From NCBI GenBank assembly GCA_017476305.1, contig JAFVAA010000279.1, positions 1-5,002 of the forward strand: a stretch of 5,002 nt of DNA, written 5' to 3'. The notes beneath the pieces were generated by a model. The model ran no database searches, was not told the DNA's origin, and saw nothing but the letters and a program-made list of their open reading frames with translations. The position numbers were made by a program, and so were the translations under genes. The DNA comes from Lachnospiraceae bacterium (GTDB lineage Bacteria > Bacillota > Clostridia > Lachnospirales > Lachnospiraceae). Positions within the stretch are counted from its first letter, which is position 1. The number at the start of each line of letters is the position of its first letter. This document shows, one piece after another, positions 1 to 4,666 of this stretch.

Positions 1-1
1 A

Positions 2-292
2 ATCAAAGGATTCCGAATCAAAATGGGATTGACACAAAATCAGGTGGCAGAGGCACTTTCCGTCACTCCGGGTTACATCAGTAATGTAGAAAACGGAAGA
101 ACCGCCATGTCCCTTCGCATTCTGACCTATTACGCAAAACTCATGAATATTTCTCTGGACTCCCTTGTAGGAAATCTGGAAAGTGACTACAGTGCTACGG
201 CTCTGGACCGGGAGCTGTTAGAAGAGATTGCCAAATTTTCTGAAACGGATAAGAAAAAGATTCTGGAAACTCTAAAAATATGGAATTCCTAA
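2..292 (+). CDS. XRE-family HTH transcriptional regulator, 5'-partial
   Basis: This is a DNA-binding regulator of the XRE (Cro/CI-like) family whose beginning lies outside the window. The first ATG in view (position 23) is probably not the start: the frame is open back to base 2, and the residues before it (IKGFRIK) continue the first helix of a normal XRE domain. The visible part carries the helix-turn-helix: LTQNQVAEALSV as helix 2 and turn, TPGYISNVENGR as recognition helix. Then comes SLRILTYYAKLMNISLDSLVG, the usual end of the domain. A short charged helical tail (ELLEEIAKFSETDKKKILETL) closes the protein, as in many small clostridial XRE regulators. The target is unknown. It lies upstream of galK on the same strand, but a hairpin and a separate promoter intervene, so control of galK is only a possibility. 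Family assignment is secure; function is not. Confidence 0.88.
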   Translation: MKGFRIKMGLTQNQVAEALSVTPGYISNVENGRTAMSLRILTYYAKLMNISLDSLVGNLESDYSATALDRELLEEIAKFSETDKKKILETLKIWNS

Positions 293-306
293 AAGAAACC
301 CTGCAT

Positions 307-353
307 AAAAAGCTGTTTTGGATGGCTGCCAGGCCATTCATAGCAGCTTTTTT
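307..353 (+). terminator. Probable intrinsic terminator of the XRE gene
   Basis: An outer stem pairs AAAAAGCTG (307-315) with CAGCTTTTT (344-352). Inside it a second stem pairs ATGGC (322-326) with GCCAT (333-337). The T-run forms the 3' arm and runs just beyond it. It begins 14 bases after the XRE stop codon, where a terminator is expected. The A-tract on the 5' side could let it work in both directions. Confidence 0.6.
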
Positions 354-423
354 CTTCCTCCGGAAGACCTCCGTTTCCACTAAATACTATTTGTTACGAA
401 TTTTTTTGATTTTATGTTTTTTA

Positions 424-452
424 TTGACATCTCTGAAAATAGCAAGTAAAAT
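424..452 (+). promoter_or_regulatory. galK promoter, vegetative sigma-A type
   Basis: A perfect -35 TTGACA (424-429) is separated by exactly 17 bases from TAAAAT (447-452), which matches the -10 consensus at five of six positions. A T-rich tract just upstream could act as an UP element. Transcription would start near 459, leaving a leader of about 25 bases before the galK ATG. No dyad or catabolite-control site was seen over the promoter, so strong basal expression is expected. Confidence 0.75.
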
Positions 453-484
453 GAAACAAAAAGCCAAAGGAGTGGGGATTCATT

Positions 485-1648
485 ATGGAGAAGCTATTAG
501 AAAAATTCAAGGAACTTTTTGGGGATGGTGGAGAAATCCACAGCTACTTTGCACCAGGGCGTGTCAATCTGATCGGGGAGCATACAGATTATAACGGCGG
601 ACATGTTTTTCCATGTGCACTTACAATGGGAAACTACGCAGTAGCCAGAAAACGCGACGACAATAAGGTCCGGTGGTATAATATGAACTATCCGGACGAT
701 GGGGTACAGGAGCATGTAATCGAAGGACTCGCACCAAATGATCATGGTATCTGGTATGATTATCAGCTAGGGGTATTGTGGGCACTGCAGCAAAAAGGCT
801 ATGCAGTAAATACCGGATATGATATGGTCATGTGCGGAGATATGCCGACCGGTTCCGGACTGTCTGCATCTGCTTCGATCGAGCTGGTCGCAGCAGTCAT
901 TGCGAGAGACCTTTTAAATCTGGATATTTCCATGGCAGACTGCGCCAAGATCGGACAGTACTCTGAAAATAACTACAATGGAATGAACTGCGGAATCATG
1001 GATCAGTTCGCATCCGCTATGGGAAAAGAAGGACACGCGATTTTCCTTGATACTGCCACCATAGAGTACGAATATGTGCCATTAAATATGGATCAGAAAA
1101 AAATAGTCATTACAAACAGCATGGTAAAGCATCAGCTTGCCGGAAGTGCATATAACGACAGACGCAGAGAAAGCGAAGAAGCATTAAAGGCACTGCAGAA
1201 GGTCGTTGACATAAAATCATTAGGTGATTTAGACGAAGAAACTTTTGAAAAACATAAGGATGCTATCACGGATGATATCTGCAGGAAGAGAGCACGCCAT
1301 GCCGTTTATGAAAACCAGAGGACAATCGCTGCTGTAAAAGCATTAAAAAGTGGTGACCTGGCAGCTTTTGGACGTTTGATGAATGAATCTCATGTATCCT
1401 TAAGGGACGATTACGAAGTATCTTGTAAGGAATTAGATATCTTAGCCGAGGAAGCATGGAAGCTGCCATATGTCATCGGTTCCAGAATGACCGGCGGCGG
1501 TTTTGGAGGCTGTACCGTAAGCATTGTAGAAGAAGATTCCGTAGAAGAATTCCAGAAAATCATCGGAGAAGTATATAAAGAAAAAACCGGTCTCTCTGCA
1601 GAATTTTACATTGCAGATGCCGCAGAAGGTGCCAGAAGATTGAATTAG
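485..1648 (+). CDS. galK: Galactokinase
   Basis: Galactokinase (EC 2.7.1.6) is a cytoplasmic enzyme that phosphorylates alpha-D-galactose with ATP to galactose 1-phosphate, the first committed step of the Leloir pathway. At 387 residues it has the usual bacterial length. All GHMP-kinase hallmarks are present. The galactokinase signature GRVNLIGEHTDYNGG is at residues 25-39, with the conserved Arg26 and the sugar-binding Glu32, His33 and Asp35. The phosphate-binding loop PTGSGLSASAS is at 121-131. The presumed catalytic Asp173 lies in GIMDQFASAMG, and the C-terminal glycine-rich motif MTGGGFGGC is at 335-343. The ATG at 485 is chosen because AAAGGAG (466-472) precedes it at a slightly long 12-base spacing and the N-terminus matches the family. 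It has its own promoter and terminator and appears monocistronic here. No galT or galE is present in the window. Confidence 0.97.
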   Translation: MEKLLEKFKELFGDGGEIHSYFAPGRVNLIGEHTDYNGGHVFPCALTMGNYAVARKRDDNKVRWYNMNYPDDGVQEHVIEGLAPNDHGIWYDYQLGVLWALQQKGYAVNTGYDMVMCGDMPTGSGLSASASIELVAAVIARDLLNLDISMADCAKIGQYSENNYNGMNCGIMDQFASAMGKEGHAIFLDTATIEYEYVPLNMDQKKIVITNSMVKHQLAGSAYNDRRRESEEALKALQKVVDIKSLGDLDEETFEKHKDAITDDICRKRARHAVYENQRTIAAVKALKSGDLAAFGRLMNESHVSLRDDYEVSCKELDILAEEAWKLPYVIGSRMTGGGFGGCTVSIVEEDSVEEFQKIIGEVYKEKTGLSAEFYIADAAEGARRLN

Positions 1649-1673
1649 GCTGTGAAAAAAATTCTATTTATAC

Positions 1674-1716
1674 TCATTAACGAAATGGCTTGCTGTTTCG
1701 TTAATGATCTATTTTT
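1674..1716 (+). terminator. Intrinsic terminator of galK
   Basis: A perfect 12-bp stem pairs TCATTAACGAAA (1674-1685) with its complement at 1696-1707 around a 10-base loop, then ATCTATTTTT follows. It lies 25 bases after the galK stop. Upstream is an A-run (1655-1661), so the minus strand also reads hairpin then T-run at some distance. It may therefore stop leftward transcription from the convergent regulator gene too. Confidence 0.8.
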
Positions 1717-1721
1717 AGAAT

Positions 1722-1749
1722 AATGATGCCGGATTTCGTCCGGATTATT
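1722..1749. repeat. Small bulged hairpin between convergent genes
   Basis: CCGGA (1729-1733) pairs with TCCGG (1739-1743) around TTTCG. After a one-base bulge (G1728), AATGAT pairs with ATTATT, with one G-T wobble. It is followed by only three T residues on the plus strand, so it is at best a weak second terminator or part of the boundary between galK and the accessory region. Confidence 0.4.
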
Positions 1750-1751
1750 TC

Positions 1752-1858
1752 TAAGGAACTGCTACAAAAAAAACTTACACATTTTGTGAGCCGAAACACC
1801 GTATGTGCAAACATTTCAACTCATAAAATGGTAAGTTTGAATTTGTAGCAGTTCCTTA
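1752..1858. repeat. Large imperfect palindrome, MITE-like
   Basis: The outer arms are a perfect 17-bp inverted repeat: TAAGGAACTGCTACAAA at 1752-1768 and its complement at 1842-1858. Pairing resumes after a small internal loop with AAACTTAC (1771-1778) against 1831-1838. After a one-base bulge, CATTTT and then a G-T wobble and TGAG pair inward to 1790/1820. The loop of about 29 bases (1791-1819) holds no ORF. No T-run follows the outer stem on either strand, so a plain terminator is unlikely. Both ends carry TA, compatible with a TA-target mini-element of the IS630/mariner type, but these bases belong to the palindrome, so duplication cannot be proved. It ends six bases past the stop codon of the minus-strand regulator. 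Confidence 0.7.
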
Positions 1859-1863
1859 ATGAT

Positions 1864-2235
1864 TTATATTTCTTCACCTTCACTTTTCTGCATATCACTT
1901 AACGCCTCCAAATACCCCTCCAGCCTTCTTTTTGCATCATTTTCCAAATGCTGATATTTCTCGATCAGCACAGACTCCCTGGAATCTCTCTGAAAAATCA
2001 CATAGTCCGGTTCATTATGCTTTCGCTGCATCTTATTGTCCGTTCCCAAAAGCAGTTCATACGGCGATACGCCAAGCACCTCACAGATAATCATAATTTT
2101 ATCCGCCGAAGGATTCGTACCTTTTCTGCGCCAATCGCTGACGGTACTCTGGGAAATTCCTGTCCTTTCCGCAAACTCCTTCTGTGATATTTTCTTTTCC
2201 TCTAAATAACTGTAAATTCGTTCACTGATCAGCAT
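1864..2235 (-). CDS. XRE-family HTH regulator, Cro/CI repressor-like
   Basis: A 123-residue DNA-binding protein. The XRE helix-turn-helix domain spans about residues 4-64: SQKEFAERTG (17-26) is helix 2, ISQSTVSDWRRKG (27-39) the turn and recognition helix, and ADKIMIICEVLGVSPYELLLG the closing helices. A short linker leads to a charged C-terminal helix (about 87-116), a likely dimerisation segment. No peptidase or ligand domain is visible. The ATG at 2235 is supported by AAGGGG (2242-2247) six bases upstream. That Shine-Dalgarno lies inside the preceding small ORF, with which the gene overlaps by 14 bp, so translational coupling is likely. Regulators of this kind usually repress their own promoter in phages and integrative elements. 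A dyad over the upstream -10 (2520-2534) is a candidate operator. The role is inferred from family and context. Confidence 0.92.
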   Translation of the reverse strand: MLISERIYSYLEEKKISQKEFAERTGISQSTVSDWRRKGTNPSADKIMIICEVLGVSPYELLLGTDNKMQRKHNEPDYVIFQRDSRESVLIEKYQHLENDAKRRLEGYLEALSDMQKSEGEEI

Positions 2236-2368
2236 AATGTTCCCCTTCTTTCCTTTTCTTCTCTTTTAGCCTTTGCCACCTCTCCTTTTCAGAAAGCTTT
2301 TTCTGCTTTCCATTTTTTAAATATTTCTCCAGAGTTTCTTCCATTACTGAATCATAATACTTTGCCAT
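2222..2368 (-). CDS. Small charged protein of 48 residues, unknown function
   Basis: The frame reads MAKYYDSVMEETLEKYLKNG and continues with a Lys/Glu/Arg-rich helical stretch (KLSEKERWQRLKEKKRKEG), ending HYADQ. I do not recognise it. Evidence for translation is good. The Shine-Dalgarno GGAGAGG (2373-2379) sits four bases before the ATG. The frame fills the gap between leader and regulator, and its stop falls 14 bases inside the regulator gene, an arrangement typical of coupled small genes. It has no signal peptide or membrane segment, and an amphipathic coil is likely. It may bind DNA or the adjacent regulator, or serve mainly to deliver ribosomes to the regulator start. It is too short for most automatic gene callers. 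Confidence 0.68.
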   Translation of the reverse strand: MAKYYDSVMEETLEKYLKNGKQKKLSEKERWQRLKEKKRKEGEHYADQ

Positions 2369-2377
2369 ATATCCTCT

Positions 2378-2420
2378 CCATTAATAAGTGCTGCCTTTGA
2401 GCAGCCTGACATGTTAATGG
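2378..2420 (-). promoter_or_regulatory. Leader hairpin touching the small ORF's Shine-Dalgarno
   Basis: In the minus-strand transcript CCATTAA (2420-2414) can pair with TTAATGG (2384-2378), whose last two G residues are the first two of the GGAGAGG ribosome site. Inside, GCTGC (2405-2401) pairs with GCAGC (2394-2390) around a six-base loop, with a few more pairs between. Folding would partly hide the ribosome site, so this could tune translation of the small ORF and the coupled regulator. Confidence 0.45.
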
Positions 2421-2450
2421 GATGAAGTGCCGACAAAAATTTACTTTCTC

Positions 2451-2478
2451 CGTAAAAATCGCAGACAGCGTCTTTACG
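2451..2478 (-). promoter_or_regulatory. Second leader hairpin
   Basis: CGTAAA pairs with TTTACG at the base. After a mismatch and bulge, CGC pairs with GCG around AGACA. There is no T-run after the stem on the minus strand, so it is a leader structure of unknown role rather than a terminator. Together with the hairpin at 2378-2420 it makes most of the leader foldable. Confidence 0.35.
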
Positions 2479-2519
2479 TTATCTTCCTATGAACAGACAT
2501 ATGAAACTCTATAGCTCTT

Positions 2520-2534
2520 ATATAACGATTATAT
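2520..2534. promoter_or_regulatory. Candidate operator dyad over the -10 region
   Basis: ATATAA (2520-2525) and TTATAT (2529-2534) form a perfect 6-bp dyad with a three-base centre. It covers the candidate -10 and start point of the minus-strand promoter, where a Cro/CI-like autorepressor would bind. Its AT-only composition means chance symmetry is possible. Confidence 0.3.
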
Positions 2535-2556
2535 CCCAATTACATCTAAAAAACAA
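2528..2556 (-). promoter_or_regulatory. Candidate promoter for the small ORF and XRE regulator
   Basis: On the minus strand a perfect -10 TATAAT (2533-2528) lies 17 bases after TTGTTT (2556-2551), a weak -35 matching three of six positions. Transcription would begin near 2521 and give a leader of about 150 bases before the small ORF. It lies just past the end of the truncated integrase ORF and would give the regulator its own transcript. Confidence 0.5.
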
Positions 2557-2573
2557 CAGGAAAAATGAATGTG

Positions 2574-3287
2574 CTAATTCTCATGACCTAATCTGCGTGA
2601 AATCGTAGCAATATCAATGTGATTTTCAATTAGAACCGAAGCATGGCTGTGCCTTAAATCATGCACCCTGATTTTTCTCAGTCCTGCTTTTTCAGCATTA
2701 CGCTTTATAATCTTCTCCAGCCCACCTTTTGAAATTTGGAACAATCGGTCTTTCTTAGTCATCCCATACAGTTTATCCGTATACTCACACAACTCTTCCA
2801 CTACAAAATCAGACAGCTCGATGATACGGTTACTTTTGTCTGTCTTAGGCTTTGTGACAAGTTCTTCACCATCAATCTTCTGATAAGACTTCGTAATTGA
2901 CAGCTTCTTTTGATCAAAATCAATATCCCCCAGTGTCAATGCCAACATCTCGCCCAGACGGATACCAGTCCAATATAATAGAAAGAACGCATAGTAAGAC
3001 GTATCCTTTTCCTCAAAATCCCACCATAGAAGCATATTATCAAAATATTTTGCCCTTACACATATCGCTCCACGATATCTGTCATATAAATCCTTATCTC
3101 CTGAAGTCTTTAATAATAATGCTGCAATGTATGAGAACAAAGTCTCTGACACCCCATTGGCATACAAACCATTTAAATATTTCTCACATAATCTCTTTAT
3201 CTTTTTTGAGGAAATATCATACCTTAAATTATTATATAACTCCTCACCAATGACACCATTCTTTGAAAATATCTTATTCATTTCCAT
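2574..3287 (-). CDS. Truncated, apparently chimeric tyrosine recombinase (phage integrase family)
   Basis: Residues from about 88 to 237 are a tyrosine-recombinase catalytic domain. Arg110 lies in YWTGIRLGEMLALTLGDIDF, a Lys (148 or 151) in KPKTDKSNR, and His209-x-x-Arg212 in VHDLRHSHASVLIE; His235 is in RRLGHEN. The ORF then stops at TAG, whereas the family continues some 20-40 residues to the nucleophilic Tyr. No downstream frame restores it, so this is a real truncation and strand cleavage is not expected. The first 85 or so residues do not resemble an integrase core-binding or arm-binding domain, and the join sits near the WWDF at 88-91. Two starts are possible: ATG 3287, only three bases after AAGGGGGG, or ATG 3281, nine bases after it and overlapping the upstream stop as ATGA. 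The second fits ribosome spacing better. The gene is coupled to the 366-residue gene upstream. Confidence 0.85.
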   Translation of the reverse strand: MEMNKIFSKNGVIGEELYNNLRYDISSKKIKRLCEKYLNGLYANGVSETLFSYIAALLLKTSGDKDLYDRYRGAICVRAKYFDNMLLWWDFEEKDTSYYAFFLLYWTGIRLGEMLALTLGDIDFDQKKLSITKSYQKIDGEELVTKPKTDKSNRIIELSDFVVEELCEYTDKLYGMTKKDRLFQISKGGLEKIIKRNAEKAGLRKIRVHDLRHSHASVLIENHIDIATISRRLGHEN

Positions 3288-4378
3288 CTACCCCCCTTCT
3301 TATATTCCTCGATGACCTCTCTCAAAGCATAAGGATTTAAATTTCTGATGCCATTCAGAAAACCTTGCAATGTATAAGAATCCAGAAACTGTCTGCACTT
3401 TTCGTAGCAATCATCATCGGATTCTGCTTTTATCCTTAAATTTTCTTTTTTATCCTCTGGAAGTGAATCAAATCTTTTCAGACCTGTTTCAAGTATCTCT
3501 AAATGCTTCTGTGGTAAATCTAGCATGTAAGGATTTGTTATCTCTTCATGATGGTTTGTTATCTCTTGAGAAGCCTCTTCTTTAAGTCCCCCTGAAGAAG
3601 CCCCTGATACTTCTAACTTCTTTACTGGTTTCAAACTGACCTCCTGTGTTACATGGAATAATTTGCATAACTCCAACTTGTCATGATTGATAAAAGCCCT
3701 CTTTACTTTCTTTTTGCAGTCAGTCTGTGAGATATATCTATCCTCTACCAAAGGCTCACTTAATACCCCTAAAACAAAAGAAAGTTTATCCGTATCAATT
3801 CCAGTAGAGAATCTCCTGATATTCTGGATATCTACTGTTTTCAAAAACTGTATTTCCTTCTGGCAATCCCTGATATCATAGACATTTTCCGTTTCTGTAT
3901 CTAATCCCAAATCATCTGATAAGTAAGGAAATCTCTTTGACAAATTTATAGTTCCTACTCCAAAGGCATGGATCATATCTGTGATACCCCTCAAACTGTC
4001 TGCATTTCCATTGGCAAAGACCTCATTTAATTCATCTGGTGTCAAATGAAATACGGAACTGACATAACTGCCTAAGATGCTGTACTGACCTCTGAATGTG
4101 CTCTCTTTCTTTTCTATCGTATGAGTCTGATTATATTTTCTCGTCATTTCAGAAATGCTCATCTTGTAATTTTCCATAATGAACTGATCCACTTTGGACT
4201 TGGATAATACCCCTGACACAATGAATGCATCCAGATTTCTTATGGTGTTTATTGCCTCCTCTGAATACCTCTTTTTATCGGCTGATGCTGCCATGTTATA
4301 ACAATTTTTCAATACACTCAAAAATGCCTCTGCCATCTCACCACTTCCTATCCTGATTGATTCCATCTTTACCATCAC
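3278..4378 (-). CDS. Conserved-looking protein of unknown function, 366 residues
   Basis: I do not recognise this protein. It is cytoplasmic in character, with no signal peptide, membrane segment or enzyme motif that I can see. It looks mainly helical in three parts. The N-terminal part (1-110) includes a possible helix-turn-helix-like stretch at 74-110, starting ISEMTRKYNQTHTIEK. The middle is about 111-245. A polar linker (about 247-287) contains a duplicated EITN unit, followed by a C-terminal helical part (288-366) with two nearby cysteines, Cys324 and Cys328. GTG 4378 follows GGGGAG at nine bases; ATG 4375 at twelve is the alternative. Its stop overlaps the next ATG as ATGA, and its last codons hold the ribosome site for the chimeric integrase ORF, so the two are translated together. 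Context suggests a mobile-element gene, perhaps DNA-binding. It is confidently coding but its function is open. Confidence 0.8.
   Translation of the reverse strand: MMVKMESIRIGSGEMAEAFLSVLKNCYNMAASADKKRYSEEAINTIRNLDAFIVSGVLSKSKVDQFIMENYKMSISEMTRKYNQTHTIEKKESTFRGQYSILGSYVSSVFHLTPDELNEVFANGNADSLRGITDMIHAFGVGTINLSKRFPYLSDDLGLDTETENVYDIRDCQKEIQFLKTVDIQNIRRFSTGIDTDKLSFVLGVLSEPLVEDRYISQTDCKKKVKRAFINHDKLELCKLFHVTQEVSLKPVKKLEVSGASSGGLKEEASQEITNHHEEITNPYMLDLPQKHLEILETGLKRFDSLPEDKKENLRIKAESDDDCYEKCRQFLDSYTLQGFLNGIRNLNPYALREVIEEYKKGGRWK
3534..3567 (-). repeat. Short in-frame direct repeat in the 366-residue gene
   Basis: TTTGTTATCTCTT occurs at 3534-3546 and again at 3555-3567, a 21-base period equal to seven codons. 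The protein therefore reads EITNHHE then EITNPYM in the polar linker. It is a small duplication that keeps frame and marks a tolerant, probably disordered, region. Confidence 0.6.
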
Positions 4379-4407
4379 ATTTTTTCACTCCCCAATTTTG
4401 ATAAGCT

Positions 4408-4441
4408 CCAGCAAAAGCAGGACATGCTGCACTTTTACTGG
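4408..4441 (-). promoter_or_regulatory. Imperfect palindrome in the leader of the 366-residue gene
   Basis: CCAG (4408-4411) pairs with CTGG (4438-4441). After one mismatch, AAAAG (4413-4417) pairs with CTTTT (4432-4436), and CAG with CTG (4418-4420, 4427-4429) across a two-base bulge, with loop GACATG. It lies about 30 bases upstream of the start codon and downstream of the candidate promoter, so it would be in the mRNA. It could be an operator or an RNA stem. Confidence 0.35.
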
Positions 4442-4497
4442 ATGAAATGGAAATAAATGCTGGTAAATCCTATGGTTTTCCATCTGATTTTTTCATC

Positions 4498-4526
4498 TAT
4501 ATAAGAAGCAGATGAACGATTTCCAA
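4498..4526 (-). promoter_or_regulatory. Candidate promoter of the 366-residue gene
   Basis: On the minus strand TTGGAA (4526-4521) and TATATA (4503-4498) are exactly 17 bases apart, each matching four of six consensus positions. Transcription would begin near 4491, leaving a leader of about 113 bases. AT-rich sequence makes chance matches likely, so support is moderate at best. Confidence 0.35.
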
Positions 4527-4639
4527 TCAAATCTCTACCCCACGAATGGCATATCTATATAAACTGATTATTCTAACAGCCTCTTATCCATATTGATCTA
4601 AATTAAGTTTTTTTCTCAGTTCTTTACTTAATCATCCTT

Positions 4640-4666
4640 AAAATTATAATAGCTGCTATTAATTTT
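4640..4666. repeat. AT-rich palindrome in the right intergenic region
   Basis: AAAATTA then ATAGC on the left pair with GCTAT then TAATTTT on the right, with a two-base bulge (TA) and almost no spacer at the AGCTGCT centre. It contains a TATAAT on the plus strand with TTTACT 16 bases upstream, so an operator or rightward promoter is possible, but no gene follows in the window. Confidence 0.4.

Noticed and set aside
280..594. Plus-strand frame of 104 codons between the XRE gene and galK
   Set aside because: It runs through the XRE gene's end, the terminator hairpin, the galK promoter and the start of galK in another frame, and has no ribosome site. It is a chance frame.
1948..2187. Plus-strand frame of 79 codons opposite the XRE regulator
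   Set aside because: It is antisense to a well-supported gene, has no ribosome site and no recognisable product.
2344..2436. Possible 30-residue leader peptide from a TTG start, reading LSALHPINMSGCSKAALING
   Set aside because: A GGAG lies 11 bases upstream, but the start is weak, and the adjacent frame is equally open across the same region. It may reflect a conserved RNA or DNA element rather than a peptide. Not enough to call.
2577..2700. Frameshift rather than truncation at the integrase 3' end
   Set aside because: Translating the sequence after LGHEN in all three minus-strand frames gives no tyrosine-containing helix of the family, so the end is genuinely missing.
2897..3315. Two plus-strand frames (118 and 62 codons) opposite the chimeric integrase ORF
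   Set aside because: Both are shadows of the minus-strand gene, with low-complexity composition and no start signals.
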